Source: Branchiostoma floridae (Eukaryota; Chordata; Leptocardii; Amphioxiformes; Branchiostomatidae). Taken from it: a stretch of 64,000 nt of DNA. Within the stretch, counting starts at the first letter, position 1. The number at the start of each line of letters is the position of its first letter. The position numbers were made by a program, and so were the translations under genes. The DNA lies in contig NC_049979.1 of the NCBI RefSeq assembly GCF_000003815.2, positions 9,260,267-9,324,266 of the forward strand, read 5' to 3'. The notes under the pieces were generated by a model, which saw only the letters and a list, made by a program, of their open reading frames with translations, ran no database searches and was not told the origin of the DNA. Below, in pieces: positions 1 through 13,708 of this stretch.

Positions 1-12
1 TATTGTCCTCCA

Positions 13-36
13 GGACAGACAGACAGACAGACAGAC
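13..36. repeat. (CAGA)n microsatellite
   Basis: About six copies of the tetranucleotide CAGA lie at the left edge of the window. This is a simple tandem repeat with no coding implication. Confidence 0.9.
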
Positions 37-2989
37 TTGTCTGCATTACTCCTACAAAATTGGCTTAGAGTCAACTTGGACATGCTATTTCTTTCTAGAG
101 AATGGCAATTGATTGGATTTAACCATCTTCACATATCAGTTAACTTGCTGACAATGTTATATAATGTTCCAAAATTTAAAGACTGTACTTGAAAAGACTA
201 AATTGAGCATTGACTATGACTTGAACTTTTGACAGTGAAAAGCTCGTTATCAAAATTCATGTTTATAGACAAGTTATTCCTTTGGGACATTACGCAAGGT
301 TATGCCAAGTTTTAAGGCTCCACAGGCAAATAACCTATTGCTTACCCAAAGACGTCTTCTATGTTATTTCAAATCAATGTGATGTTATGTGTCCACATGA
401 TTATAAAACTTTGACAAATTATCACAATAGCCATTAGAAGTGATGGCTATAACATTTTCAGGAATCATAATAACAGTATGGATGTTGCCTTTAAAACCAT
501 TTAGATTTAGATTTATTGAAATTGCAGACAATGCAAACCCAGGCAGCTTAACTGATAGTTCACACTGAGACCCCATAAGAGCGCTATGTTAGGCAGATCA
601 CAATCCATGGCAGTAGACTGAGTTTAAAAGTCGAATAAGGCTCTAGGCAAGATGGCAGGTATCATCTCCCTAGCCACCTTGTCTGGCCCTGAGAAAGTAA
701 ATCTTCTGGCCTTACTCCCATGTTCAATTCTGCAGCTCTGCATGTAATCTGTCTCCCCCAAGATGAAAGTCATTTGGAGGCAGTAATGGAAGTGGCCTGT
801 TCGCTGCAGCAAGGGTAGACAGGACAACTCCCCTGCGCACCTGAGCCAGCAGCAAGGAGCAAAGATTACACAAATGTTGGTTTTTATGGTCTAAGTGCAA
901 TATTTCCATGGCATGATTTATAACCCTCATGTCCACAATACACAGGGTTAAAATATAAAGTACATTTGTACCTTTTACTCAATGAGGGAGAAAAGCATAC
1001 TTCTCTTTTGAAAAATCTTTATAGAATTCTAGAAGACCATAATCTGGTTGGCAGTGTGAGTTATTTCTTTCCCAGCAGTTGCTAGCCTTGAGCTCCTCTT
1101 TAAAATGTCATGATTGTGTAGTAAAAAGTAAGAGACTTATCCTGGGTGACAGCCTTTTCAGCCTTAGTCCGCTCTCTACGCAAGTTGTCCCGTGGATATG
1201 TGACCTGTGGAATTAACCTTTAAGGCTTTCACCCAGGCTAATAAAGACTATATCAAATGGTACATATATCTTATAACTTGGTATGTAATTTTGTCAGGAC
1301 ACTCTTCATCACTGTACAGAATCTGATGTGACAGACTACCTTTAAACACAGTTTTGTATAAGGTATGCCCAGGCCACCACAGGAAATCCCCCATTTCAGC
1401 AGTCATCAGGGAGAGGAAATCTATCTTTATTTACAAACTGTCTGGGAGAGTCTATAAACTAGAACATCAACACAGAAACACATTTTTTTGTGTATCAAAC
1501 CGTTTTCCTGACCCCAGCACATGGGGGTAGCTCCAAAACACTTTAGAAACAATTATCCTCCCCATCTCTCCGGAGACTAAACCATGAACAACCATGATGA
1601 AAACTGGCCTGCATGATGAGCTCCCCAAGGATGATTAAGCCAGGAGATGACAGGTCTGAACCACTAGGTCATGGCTGTGACATCAGCGCCCTGATGTTGA
1701 CCAGACCGTGCCCTGTGGCATGGGCCTCCCCAAACTCTGGCATCAGTAATCACACAGTGCTGTCCACATCACCTCTGGGATAGGACAAGGTGTGTTCCCT
1801 ATGGGAACAAACCAAACAAGGATACAGCTGTCCCCTTTGGTAGCACTATCTCAAGTACATTAACTTAAAGTGCAGCTAACTAAAGAAGCATTTTCCCTAA
1901 TGATACATTACGTTCTCAGACAGTGGCAAGCAGCAGTCCATTTCATATGTTTAAAACCCAATTTTCACTGTTGGTGTTAGCCAATGTAGCTATAATATAG
2001 GCATTAGATTTCTCCACCACTGATTTTTCTTTTATCCTCAGAAGGACTTCAATTATGTAATCAGGATAAGTCTTGGTTCAAAAGAACACAGGATTTCCAT
2101 GTTCCATGTGTAGCTGGTGGTCTGAACCACCCTTTGCTGTGCCCCTCTTTCTTCTCCATCCTCCTGATCAATCAGCCCATGTCCCTTCCTCCTGCATACA
2201 GATGAGGCTGAACAACAGACCTGGGCTGGGACTGTCCACATGCCTCACACAGCTGAACGAAACGGCCCTCCAGGAGAAAAGCAGCGTCTTGCACGAAAGA
2301 ATAGTCAGTGCTCTTAAGAATACATTTCTTTCACTGAACAGCAGATGAAGTATTCTTGTATGTAGATGAAATGAAATTTATGAAGGGAATCAAATGGCAC
2401 ATGAACTGGGTTAAGGGATATGTTACAGAAAGGCTACGCATGTCTCAGCCTTGATAAAGAAGGTGTTTTTTTTGCCACTATCATTCAACAGGCTACTACA
2501 TGATTATTTGACTAAACTTCATTTAATCTATACTTTCAAACTAAGAGAGAAGTTTCATATCATAGTCCAGTTACTGTAACAGTAATTCAAAGTACAACTG
2601 AAATTCCCTGGCTCTTAACATGCATTGGCATAATACCGGTCATAAGCCTTAAACCGGTCGATTAAAAATAGTGGAACTTAAAGAGATCTACACATGCAAC
2701 AATAGTTATTTCTGAGGTATGCACACTTCAGACATCTAGGTGTCCAATACATCATTTACAAAGCATCGATAACAATGCATTCGAAGACAACAAGGCCAAA
2801 AGTTTTCAGGTCATTTTCGGGGCAGGCGAGCTTGTCGTGGGACAAACACACTGTCACGTTCATCGCCAGATTTGTAGATAATAATCACATGTGCTCACGG
2901 CACAAGACGAGCATGATTCAACAGCAATCTTGAATTTCTTTTGGTGACCTAAAACTCGTGTAAAAGTGTGAGGAACCGTTGCATTATCG

Positions 2990-3340
2990 CCCAGATCTAC
3001 GGCTGAATGGGTCAAATTGAACGTACGCCGCCATTTTCCCGCCATTTTTAATGCTACGGCCAGCAGTAAAGTTTTACGTCATAGCGGTTGTGACGGACCA
3101 AAATTAAATGAAAATTCTTGTCAGTATACGCCCATTTTCTCATGACTTTTTGTATGCTCATGCAGATTTTTGTTTTGTGCAACTACTAACAGGAAAGAAA
3201 GGAACAACAGAGGATGTATAAAGGTACATAGCGGCAGTTAATTGTGCCGTGTTTCGTTCGGCCAGTATAGTGCATCCCCTTCCAACCACGCGCCCGTTCT
3301 CCGTGCAATTCCGTGGTGTGTTCCAATTACGATATTATGT
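2990..3340. promoter_or_regulatory. Possible bidirectional promoter inside the TRIM9-like intron
   Basis: CpG density rises here relative to the surrounding intron. Visible motifs are GCCGCCATTTT (YY1-like) directly followed by TTTCCCGCC (E2F-like) near 3028-3044, TTACGTCA (CRE-like) at 3074-3081, and a TATAAA-like box at about 3217-3222 in plus orientation. A minus-strand ATG lies at 3045. A plus-strand ATG at 3365 opens a nine-codon stretch that runs straight into the strong donor-like GTAAGC at 3392. Motif matches are by eye and no transcript supports activity. Confidence 0.35.
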
Positions 3341-3364
3341 TTTTAGCAGGACCAGAGAGACAAA

Positions 3365-3391
3365 ATGATTTACACAGAAGAAGTGGCAAAG
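3365..3391 (+). CDS. Candidate short first coding exon, unknown gene
   Basis: ATG at 3365 encodes MIYTEEVAK and is followed directly by GTAAGC, a good 5' splice site. A TATA-like box lies about 145 bp upstream. I do not recognise the peptide. Possible downstream plus-strand exons are open segments ending about 5052 (followed by GTATGT), 8029-8190 (pyrimidine-rich tract and TTAG before it, GTAAAT after it) and 9892-10050 (CACAG before it, in-frame stop), with an AATAAA at 10237-10242. The phases of the last two agree (0 to 0), but I cannot build a complete phased model from 3365. Open stretches of about 50 codons are expected by chance in 13 kb, so this stays speculative. Confidence 0.2.
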
Positions 3392-3543
3392 GTAAGCTGT
3401 AACAGCAACATGTAACTGGAGAAAATGATGCGTTGATCATTTGCCAAATTAGCATTGCTTGAGAAATTGCAGTAAACTGACCGGTATTATGCCAATGGAT
3501 GTTACATATAAGCAGAACATATATAATGCTAGTTCACCTTCAC

Positions 3544-3714
3544 ATATGTGGTAACCCGTATCCATTGTTTTTAACAACTGGGTATCTGGGGATATCAAGT
3601 TGACAGATATCAAACTTAACTATTTTCAAAATACTGCAGTTTGAAACCACTATCCATCGACTTGATATCCTTTTAATACTGTTTTTAACACAATGAATAT
3701 AGGTTACCACATAG
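3544..3714. repeat. Imperfect foldback (MITE-like) element
   Basis: The outer ends are an 11-bp perfect inverted repeat, ATGTGGTAACC on the left (3546-3556) and its complement on the right (3702-3712). Similarity continues inward with gaps through matching segments such as GGATATCAAG. The whole could fold into one long imperfect hairpin of about 170 nt. No transposase is present, so it would be a non-autonomous element. Confidence 0.5.
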
Positions 3715-6700
3715 ATAAACATGAACTAGAGTTATACGTAAGTTAAGCATCTGGCAGAATCGTCAATGTCTGCTGGCAGGATTCCTGATCCTTCAAGATT
3801 ACAATCTCTACCCAAACATGTACATGAGCTGAAGGGAACTAGACAAGTGGTGTGGACACAATCAAGATCACCTACTAGATATCCTACCTGAAGACCTATC
3901 TTAAAAGTCTTGATTAGTTGTTCTTGATGATGTTGAACAATCAAGATGGTTAACTAGTAGCTTAGTCTTCATTTCAATGAAGGTCTGTTATCAGACAGAA
4001 GGTGTGGTAAGTGACATTGAGGAGGAAAATTTCCCCATTTCATGGCTATCACTTCTGACCACAAATCTAATTAAGGAAGACCAATACTTAACTAATGACC
4101 AAGATTTAATCAGTAATGACCCAGACATTTGGACACTTCTGGTGATCAGTGTGGTCAGTGCAGACAGATGTGGCATTTCTCAATGGGCCTCATTACACTC
4201 AAATGGTGCATGAAGCATAAATAAATTATTCTAAAACTTTCTCCAATAATTGCTGTCCCCTGACATCTATTTTAGCCATAAACATGTCACAGAAGATTTG
4301 ATTATGTTGAGAATATGTAAATTTGTACCGACAGAGGATAAGAATAAGCAAAAATAAAAGTTGGACATTCTGTCATTTTCATTTTTCAAACCCTTCTTGA
4401 TAACAATCAACAAAAGAGTAGGACAAATTTGCCTCTCTTCTGAGTCTTCTTGACTGCTCAATTTCAGGTCTCTCAATGTCTACTTATCCTAGTTTCATAC
4501 ATCTTTCATGTTTTCAGTCATTTTCATTTTTTTAAATCAATTATACAAACTTTCTGGCTTCTTCAAATACAATGGCATGAACTGATCATTTCATCATTGG
4601 ATTATTTCCCTTATAAATCATTCATATCAGCTGTCAGCCTTAGCCTCATAAATTTAAGCAACTATGTACTCTCTCCCAAATTCACTTAACAAAAGGCTCA
4701 TAGTCATAACGTTCAAATGGCAACTTCTGGACTATCAGTAGAGAAACGGTATACCCATGATGTCTGTGATTGCTAGATATAACTCAGGATTCACTGTTAC
4801 CTGTACCATCTGTAGTCTATGATAGAATCTTTGTTAGCTTCCATAACATAATATAGGTGAAAGTACTGACTGTTATGTCAATATACTGACTATTGCTCTT
4901 TGAAATACAAAGTACACTGCACCAGTAGCAGCAAACCACCAGTACATTTTCCTCCAGACACAAATGTAAATGTAGTGAGTGGATCAAATAAATCTGTACT
5001 TCAGTACAAACCCAGTGTGAATACTATGATGCGCCATGAGGCGGTTTATCAGGTATGTAATACAAACAAAAATGTACATGTGCCCAGGTGGCCCCTCCAT
5101 CCCAGACTCATCTATCTGACGCATCCCTAACCACTTGTGTGTCTGTGTGGCGACAGGCTTGGTCGGCTCCAGTCATGCAGAAATCATGCCAATATTTGCT
5201 GATTAGATGGTGCAGGGCAACCACAGAGGAACATGATATATTCATGACCATGCAGCACACAAAATGCAATAATCTTTACACACATCTAAACGAAAAAAGA
5301 TCAATTGAATGACACAGGGCTTGTAACTCAGGGCTTGTGTTTCTAAATAAAAACACTCCTACATGAAGTGTAATATTATAGTATATCTATACTGGCATAC
5401 AAGTTGTTCATTGCCTCCTCTTATATATTTACATATATACAAATTCTATACATATTAGACTGTACATTTCTATGGATTTTTCCCTTTTCTCAATGTGAGA
5501 CTGCATAGACGGATAATAACAAATAATCATACATGAGACAGATGAACCTCAAGACTCTTCAAGCTTGGAAAATCATAGGGGATTTCTACCCCTGAGGCTT
5601 TGCTGGTTGAGGTGGAAAGGTAGTAACCTGATGCTGGAATTACTTTGTGCTGTATGATTTAGTTGGGCAAAGCTGGTGTAGATCAAAGGGAGATGGATGG
5701 CTGGTTTCCACGCCATGACTTCAAAGATGATAGACCTCTCACTGTGTTATCCTTGAACAGTAGTTGGAATGGCCTAATTCTATCCAAAACAACAAGATAC
5801 AAATATTTGATACACAAGAGGATAGCAAAATCTATTACTGTTGCTCAGTTAAGGCCATGGCCCAATGCCCCGCCAGGTGGCTGAATTACAGTCTCTCCTG
5901 TGGCTAGTTTACTTGAAGATGTCTGCTTTGATAGCCATGCTATTTATACCTGATCAGTCTTATCTCTGTTCCTTTGTTTCTGCTTCTGAGAAGGCCACAA
6001 AGATGCTCAAAGGTGTACACAATAGTGGGACAGGTAGACAGGTTGTTTGGGGTTTCACCGTTTACATAACATGTAGATTTATGTTGCAATAAGCCTTAAG
6101 TCGGAAGTATTGACTTAGAATACACAAAAAAGCATCTCTGAGTACAACATGGTTTCCAGAGTTGAAGATGAATGAGTTCCAAGCCTTTCCAAATGAATGG
6201 AAATCATTTCAGCTATGTTTATGATAACCTTGGGACACAAAACATGTCTGATGACACAACCCTCACTGATGTAATCTTAGGTTTACCTGATGAGTCATTG
6301 TGCATGCACCTATGTCCTAACGTCATTCCGATAATGTTGCAGGATTTTTCTATAAACAGAAAATCTTAAGTATTGCCAGAAGCAGACCTGGCATCCAACA
6401 AAGTGATTTTCAAGAAACCTTGGAAGTAACAAAACACTGCATTTATGACTAAAAATCTGACTAACATTGCCTGTCCAAACAGGTGACCACACCTCATGAT
6501 AGATGGTGTATTCAAGATGCCATGACCTTTAATTTTGAATCTGACCTTGAATCTATAATGGAAAACCTTGATTTATGACATCCAACGGTTATTTTTTTAA
6601 CATAATCCATACCACGTGTGAGAACAACATAGCCGTACAATGAGCTAAGGTACTCAATGACAGTTTTTTAATGGCCATGTGACTAGAAAAGCAATTCAGA

Positions 6701-8028
6701 TTTCATTTTTACTTTTATAATACTGTCACTCAAGTCATGCCTGGACTTGCTTGTGGAAGTATATCCACCCCATCCATGGACTTTTGGGAATGGCTATATT
6801 GACTTCTTGATTACGTGGAAATGTTGACATCAATATTTTGACTGTCTTTTGACTGACTCAGCAATTGAAACAAGAAGACAAGTGCTGGATGCAGGTCAAC
6901 ATGGTGTACTTTCTATTGGTTTTATTGATATAGTCTAGCTTGAACTGATATAAAAACTATCAGATTTCCTACACAAAAAGTATCCTTACATCTGTATAGT
7001 CATTTAAATTAAGGAGATTAATACTAATCTTCCCTTTAGGCATTATTTCATAATAATCATCTTGATCCTTCCAAAATATATGCAACTTGCAAAGTAAAGA
7101 AAATTACATAGGCTATATCTGATACCAAAGGGGTCAGACTCTGGCAGCCAAAAACAATGTGTTCCTTTGCATCATCCATTGTGTCTGTGCAATCTCTTTC
7201 TTCATATTCCCAGTGGGGATCCTACCTAATTTCCCCTAATCATAAGCTATTTATGCTGCATCATTTGACCCTTGACCCTAGGTTGCCTTTTGTCCCATTC
7301 TACTCTAAATGCACATCCTCAACAGAAATGTCTAGACCATATGTGACACACACACAATTCAGCCTCACAACAATAGTAATAATGATGATGAAGCCTAGTC
7401 ATTTACTTTCTGGGGCCTTATTTTGGCATTTTATCGGGTTTTCTATTTTGTCATGAAAATCATGATTGCTTTTTGTCTCAAAGCCAAACTCTGGTTGATA
7501 AAATTTCCTAAAAAATAGTGCCGAAACATGCCAAAGATGGTTGTTGAAAGGTCAGAAACCAACTATCTAATCAAATGTGCACAGATAAAGCTTTAGGACT
7601 AGCCTCACAAAGACTCACATCCTTTAATCCATCCTGATACTGTTCCCTGACTGTGCAGCCATTCCAACATTTTCCCATACTCCAGTTTCAGGGAAATCAC
7701 ATCAAACCTCTCATCACAGGGCTTATCCTGCTTTACTCTGTCAACATGGCCGACATTAAGATGTCTTACAAGAGAAACTCTGGCAATTGAGAGGATAATG
7801 CAGATTGGTCATGTGACATACATTTTGGCTCACCAGCCAATATTTCACCATCTAGTGCCTTCACATAATGACCATTTGCCTGGTCATGCTCCAATAAGCT
7901 AAAAGGAGAAAATTGACCATCGTTACTGGTCAACATCACACATAAGAGCCTTTCACCTACGCGGGGCATAAATTCTTATCCAGCCTTTTTTGAAGTTTGC
8001 CTTTTTCCTCCTGAACGCTTAACGTTAG

Positions 8029-8190
8029 ATGATCAATATGAACCCATCTACTTACCACAGAAAAGACACCAGAAACATGGACAGCTTGAATTGCAGAGTG
8101 GATGCACAACTCGGAAGAGTCAGCCTAATGACCACTGCTCGACGCATGGGTCAACTTCCACTGTAATCATCCACTACACACTGACACAGG
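8029..8190 (+). CDS. Candidate internal exon of an unrecognised plus-strand gene
   Basis: A pyrimidine-rich stretch and AACGTTAG precede position 8029, and CAG then GTAAAT marks a donor at 8190/8191. In one frame the segment is fully open for 54 codons, polar and Gln/His/Ser-rich, entering in phase 1 and leaving in phase 0. A second frame is open from an ATG at 8029 to a stop near 8167, so frame choice is uncertain. No domain is recognised. Confidence 0.2.
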
Positions 8191-9891
8191 TAAATTACAT
8201 TGTGTACTCCTCAAACTTCCATCCCCGTAGGACAACAGCCTACAGGCATCACCTGGAGAATTACCACACACACACAAACCGCTAACAAACGAAGACTGCT
8301 ACACATAGTATGAAGAGGCAAGTCAGGGAGTTGTATGTGGAAGAGCTTTTATGCAGACACCTTTAACTCAAAAGCCTTTATATGCTCCTATAACTATGTA
8401 GAAATACTAGAATGAACACCGACATGCATATCCTAAATGTGGGCCTCCAGAAGACAACATGTAATGATAACAGGACATGCAGACTACCACATCAGCAAAG
8501 ATTAGACAAAAAGATCCAAACAAATTGTTAGAAATAAAGTAACAATTGCCAAAGATGACAAATGTTATCCCAAGTAAAGAGTGTCCTGCTGACCCACTAT
8601 TGTGATGCACACAAAGAAAGGGACCTTTTGTCCTCCTGATTTTGTTTCTAATCGGGCTTGAGGACAACTTAACTGAAGAACAGGTTTTCATACCTTAACT
8701 AACAATTAGCGACAAATAATTAGCGGTGGTGTAAAAGCAGGTGAAGACATTATCTGCAACCTGGATGGTCCGCTGGGACAACATAACAAGATTTTTTTTC
8801 AGTCCTGAGGAAAACTTTCCATCAGAAGGGGAGGGAAGCACCTGCTGTTCAGGCTATAGCCTGGGTTTTGTCCAGCTGGGTGTCTCCCCCTAGATGTATT
8901 GTGTCTAGACTGGTCTCTTTTCTGTCATTCGGAAAAGCAAGAATAGAAAATTCTGAAGGGTTGAGTGAGGACAGCCCAGCTGTATTCAATAGAGGGTCTG
9001 AGCTAAAAAGAGGCAGTAGGAAGGAAAAGAGTGAATAATGCAGATTGGTCATGCTTGCAACAGAAGGTTTCCTATTCCCACAGCACTCATTGAACTGCAG
9101 TGTCTCCATCTGCCACAAGTCATGGCATCTCAGGTTGCAGCCTTTTCCTATGATATGGACTATAAATAGTTGCCGAAAATTGGCATCCCATCTGTACCAC
9201 AAATTTCTCAAAAGAAAAATTAGAGAAAAATTTGAAGTATTTAACTGACAAATCAAACTTAAAGGTTTTCTAGTAATAAGAAATCATGTGATCTCCCATA
9301 AGAAAACCTTTGACTTGTCTTCTTACTTGTCTCCTACTTTGAATTAATAAGTTTCAGCAAATTTAGAATTATAGAATGCTGAATAAAACAGCCATTCATA
9401 AGAAGCTTCCAACCTAATACAATGTTTAATAGTATAATCAGTATAACTGTATGTCAGTCCCCAAAGGTCAGGTAGTTAGCAAATGATAAATCCTGATGGT
9501 TTCATGCAGGGTTAATAGCATAATAATAACCGGAAACACCTAATTTTGTCATTAACAAGGGTGTAAAACCCTACCACCTGTCAGACTCGACACATAGTTT
9601 GGCAATAAAAGATTTTATATGGACTCTATCAAGCTTTATTTTCAAATCTCCAACACGACTTTGCACAAATCAATAAACTCATACATGGTTTTGCTAATCG
9701 TTCACTATCTGAGCCTTTCAATCAGAGTAAGTCTATCATATCGTCTTTACATTTGACGATTTGTTGGCTTCCTTGGATTACAACCACCCATGGTTCTGTG
9801 TTTTTCAACCAGGGATGACTCATAATGAATACAATTATGTATGCTAATCCTGATGTACATGTATCTCCATGCATGCTGTTTATCACAGGTA

Positions 9892-10050
9892 CAAAAGACT
9901 GCTTTGTCTGCAGATGTCTCAGGACCAGTCCAACTGCAGGGACGTTCTCAGACGGACTTTTCCAGGATTCAAATCTTTTCACCACACCCAAAGGAGGGAT
10001 TTCTACCTGAAATATGTCACCACACCTCCTCCGGCTTCAGTCATTGTCCC
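9892..10050 (+). CDS. Candidate terminal exon of an unrecognised plus-strand gene
   Basis: The acceptor TATCACAG ends at 9891. Phase 0 reading gives about 52 codons to a stop at about 10050, and an AATAAA follows at 10237-10242. A second frame is open to 10072. The phase fits the donor of the 8029-8190 candidate. The peptide has no recognised domain. Confidence 0.2.
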
Positions 10051-13000
10051 AGAAGCCATGGATGACAAATGACATCATTTGGGACAAACATCCCAGGATC
10101 TGTCTAGCACGGTATGAGACCAACAACAACAAACCTTGATTTGAAATCATTATTGAGCAGATGAGTCAGTGTTACCGAGGAACCTCCTTGGTGTAACAAA
10201 ACTAATTAAATCAGTTGGGTATTTGGACCACAAAGCAATAAATGTGTATAGTAAATGTGAAAAATACAACTTCAAGAAGCACATACTCATCCAACAGAGA
10301 CACCTGAACATCAGCACATTTATCATTGGCACATATTCAGGCACATAGTAAGTTGAAAGGTCACCTCAGGCTGACTAAATTATGTGTCATCTCACTCATC
10401 TGTATATTCCCATGGTAAGAACTAACATTACATCATGCATGCTATAGCTACCATCTCCGCTGATAACAGCTGTACCGAAATGAGGTCATCTGGAACAGAA
10501 AAGGACTGCCGCTGACCTCCGTGTCACAAATTTCTAGGTGTGCAGCGCACCATTCAGCCATGCTCCTTTCACAAGCACCAACACGGACAATATACTAGCC
10601 CTGTCATGGTAACTTCCAAACAGAGAGCACTGTCTGACTCTTTTATACATTGTACATATTTCTCCATCACAAACCAGTATACCAAATCTGATGCTTGTGT
10701 GAAAGGAAAAATTCTGTGGCAAGAAATTTTTATTGTTGACGATGCAAGCTCTGTTTAAACAGCAGCAATCACAACAGATTACAATATATACCCAACAGAC
10801 CGAGGTGTGAGTCTAACCTGGATACCTCAAACCCATTTACCATTGGTTGTAATAACTGCTGTTTCATCTATCGCATGCAAGGTCCATCAGATACCATCTC
10901 CTGTCCAAATAAAACAGTCTTCAACACAGACCGTCCCATGCAGTCATTTGTTAATTTCTGCCATGTTCTGAACTCTACTGCTACTGGAAGTAACGTTATT
11001 TGTTTTGTTTGGATGATCCAGAAAGAAGCCTTCTTCAAGTAATACTTGGGTGGATTAGCCTTCAAGCCAATTGATATGCTCTCAGTCTCAGCGCATTCTT
11101 TTTCAATGACAATTCATAAGACAATACATACCTATATGACCTTATACAAATGGAGGCTTTAGAGATTAAACGACAATGTCCTCTGAATAGATCTTCAGAC
11201 CTTAGGAATGTTTACACAGTCATTATGGAATTACCAGTATAGTATACTATGGTAGGAACATGGTAGAAAAAAGATAATCGTAACAATGCATCATGTCAAG
11301 ACAGTCAAGTTGTAAAAAGGCACTTTTGTCAGCGATACAAATGACTTGCAAAATTTATCAATAAGTTTTGAAAAACATAGAATTCTAAGAAATTGAAATG
11401 CAACCAAAACAGTTAGGTGTTGTCTATGTGAGCATTGTGAGGTCCTTGCTTGTTCACTCAATTCATCAAATGCCACGGCAGTATGTAACCGAGCTACTGT
11501 GTACAATACTGTTCTTCTTGTTTAGTAAAAACAATGCTGACATTATCTACATGTAAACCCAAACAAGAGACAGGAAACTGAAATCATGCATTAAGGTTAT
11601 TCACTACCATTGTATCACAATTGCCTGTACAGCATGCACAAATGAAAACTGACACAATAGAAAGCCTAATATCCAAAAAAGTCTTGGACTTGGGTTGGAG
11701 AGTTGTTTCCAATCAGATGACTCACAAGCTGACTGTCATGAGTTCTCAAATCTCCATGTAGTCCAACAGACTGGCAGGCTGTGAACCTACAACTTAGCAA
11801 GTAATACAACATCAAAGAAACCCTCATTCTTGCTTTGCAGCTTCTGCAAAACCAGATTAGTACAAGCCTTACTACAAGGGCTACTCAGGGATTAAAGCAC
11901 TCTGGACAATTTGTTCCCTGTGAAAGGGGAATCCTAAGTTCTTTATACCCGAAGGAGAAAGAAGCATTCATGAGGGATGTCAGAACTGGATGCAGTGAGA
12001 TATGTATGATCTAGAAGTCTAAGATGTACAAGAAGCTAGAACCAAGGGAATTCCATGAAGGAAGGAACGTCTATTGTTTTGTTGTGGTTGGTCCTGGGGT
12101 CACTTTGCATAACTGAACACATCTAATGAACAATAAACAATTAATAATCATTCCATTCATATGGAAACAAATTCAATCCAAAGTTTTTCCTTGGTTTTAT
12201 CTAAAGCCCAGTGATGACTAATTATCTGCTAATAATTTTGTGTAGTTGAAACCACAGCCTGAGGGAAGGAGGATGATGAAAGACGCACCCTGGGTCAACC
12301 TCCCAGCCTGACAGTTACCGGTACAATGTAGTGTAGTGGTAGTACTACTTGGGTTAATTTACCAGGGAAAACCTCTTGTGTGGGCTGAATTTTGCATATT
12401 GAGGAAGTACCAATACAAAAAATTGTCCTAGGGTTGCTCTACAAAAAGTACATGATGCATAGTGTGCATAGTTGGTCTAAATTCGTTTTTCTTACTGTAA
12501 AACAGAGGCCTGATGACTAAAAACGACTATGATTTGCCGAGTCAGCATTTCTGACAGTTTGACAGCATGAGCAGTTATACTAAAGCCTGATGCAGGGCCT
12601 TTTACAGCCATACCTTTGCCTGATCCCAGTAATGTATGAGGACCACTGATGGAAGCCGACTGCAAACTGCCTTCTTCCATACTAAACAGCCATAGACGTG
12701 AGAAAACTACCAGACAGAGTAATTTGCTTCACACATAAACTCCCAAACACCCTCAGACAAACTATCCGTTTATGCATCAACTTACCAATCAGGCAGAAGT
12801 ACCTCGAACAGCGGGTCGCAAAGACTGATGTAGCCCTACATTTAACAGCACAGCGCATCTAATGACTACCATCAGGAAGACTGTAACTCTACCGGGAGAT
12901 GACATAACAAAATGACAAGACATCCGTCTATAGCAATGGTATAGCTGGTGGATCAGTGGGGTTCTACTATGATTGAAGATCAAAAGTTACAAGTACTCTA

Positions 13001-13708
13001 ATGAGTCAGTAACTGAAAAGTTACAATCACGGTATCACTAGACATCACATCATACATATCTTTATTTTGGTACATTTTGTATACATGTATTACAATAAAA
13101 CATCCATTCAAACTTGAAGCAACAAAAGTAACGATCAGAATTATTCGAAAGCTATTGGAATACATGAAATAGATCCTTCATTCCTTGTCATAATTTCTGG
13201 TGCTAAATAGATAAATCTCCACAAAATATACTCATTTATATGCTTCCCTGAGATCAATGCAAGCCTAGCAATTGGCTGCCTGCAATGATGTCATCAGGTT
13301 ACCATGGTGATGTGCTGGTGCAGCTTCCTCCTGATGGAGACTGCATCAAGCGTAAATGGTTCCATTTCATTTTGAGACCGTAGAAAGGCTATAGACAATT
13401 TGCAGTGTCTCTCTCCTTTTCCTCTCAGAAAAAGGAAACAGAAAAGTTTGACCACACACATTAAGGCCTAGGCACGGGGAGATTAACAGTTATATTGATT
13501 AGAAGACTGGTCCTGATGCTGATTCTCCATCCAATTCCTGCATCACCAGTCTCTACCCAAACCCTCAGGAGAGAACTCCCCATCAGACTGTGTCACCATG
13601 TCAAGTCTTCATCTACACAGACTGGTGATATCGAGACGTGCTATCGCATAAATGAAAGGATAATGAAAATCAATGGACCGAAAATTCGCCTCCCAGGCTC
13701 CCACCTAC

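Larger units (their letters stand above)
1..13708 (-). other. Probable long first intron of the TRIM9/67-like gene
   Basis: The splice donor of the TRIM9-like first exon is at 13708/13707, and transcription runs leftward, so everything to the left should be intron 1 unless another gene intervenes. I looked for the expected next exon (a 96-nt coiled-coil exon), the FN3 exon and the SPRY exons, and recognised none. The sequence is AT-rich and CpG-poor, with short ORFs only. Exceptions noted separately are a foldback element near 3.55-3.71 kb, a CpG-richer promoter-like patch near 3.0-3.35 kb and a few weak plus-strand exon candidates. An intron of at least 13.7 kb is inferred, not shown. Confidence 0.5.
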
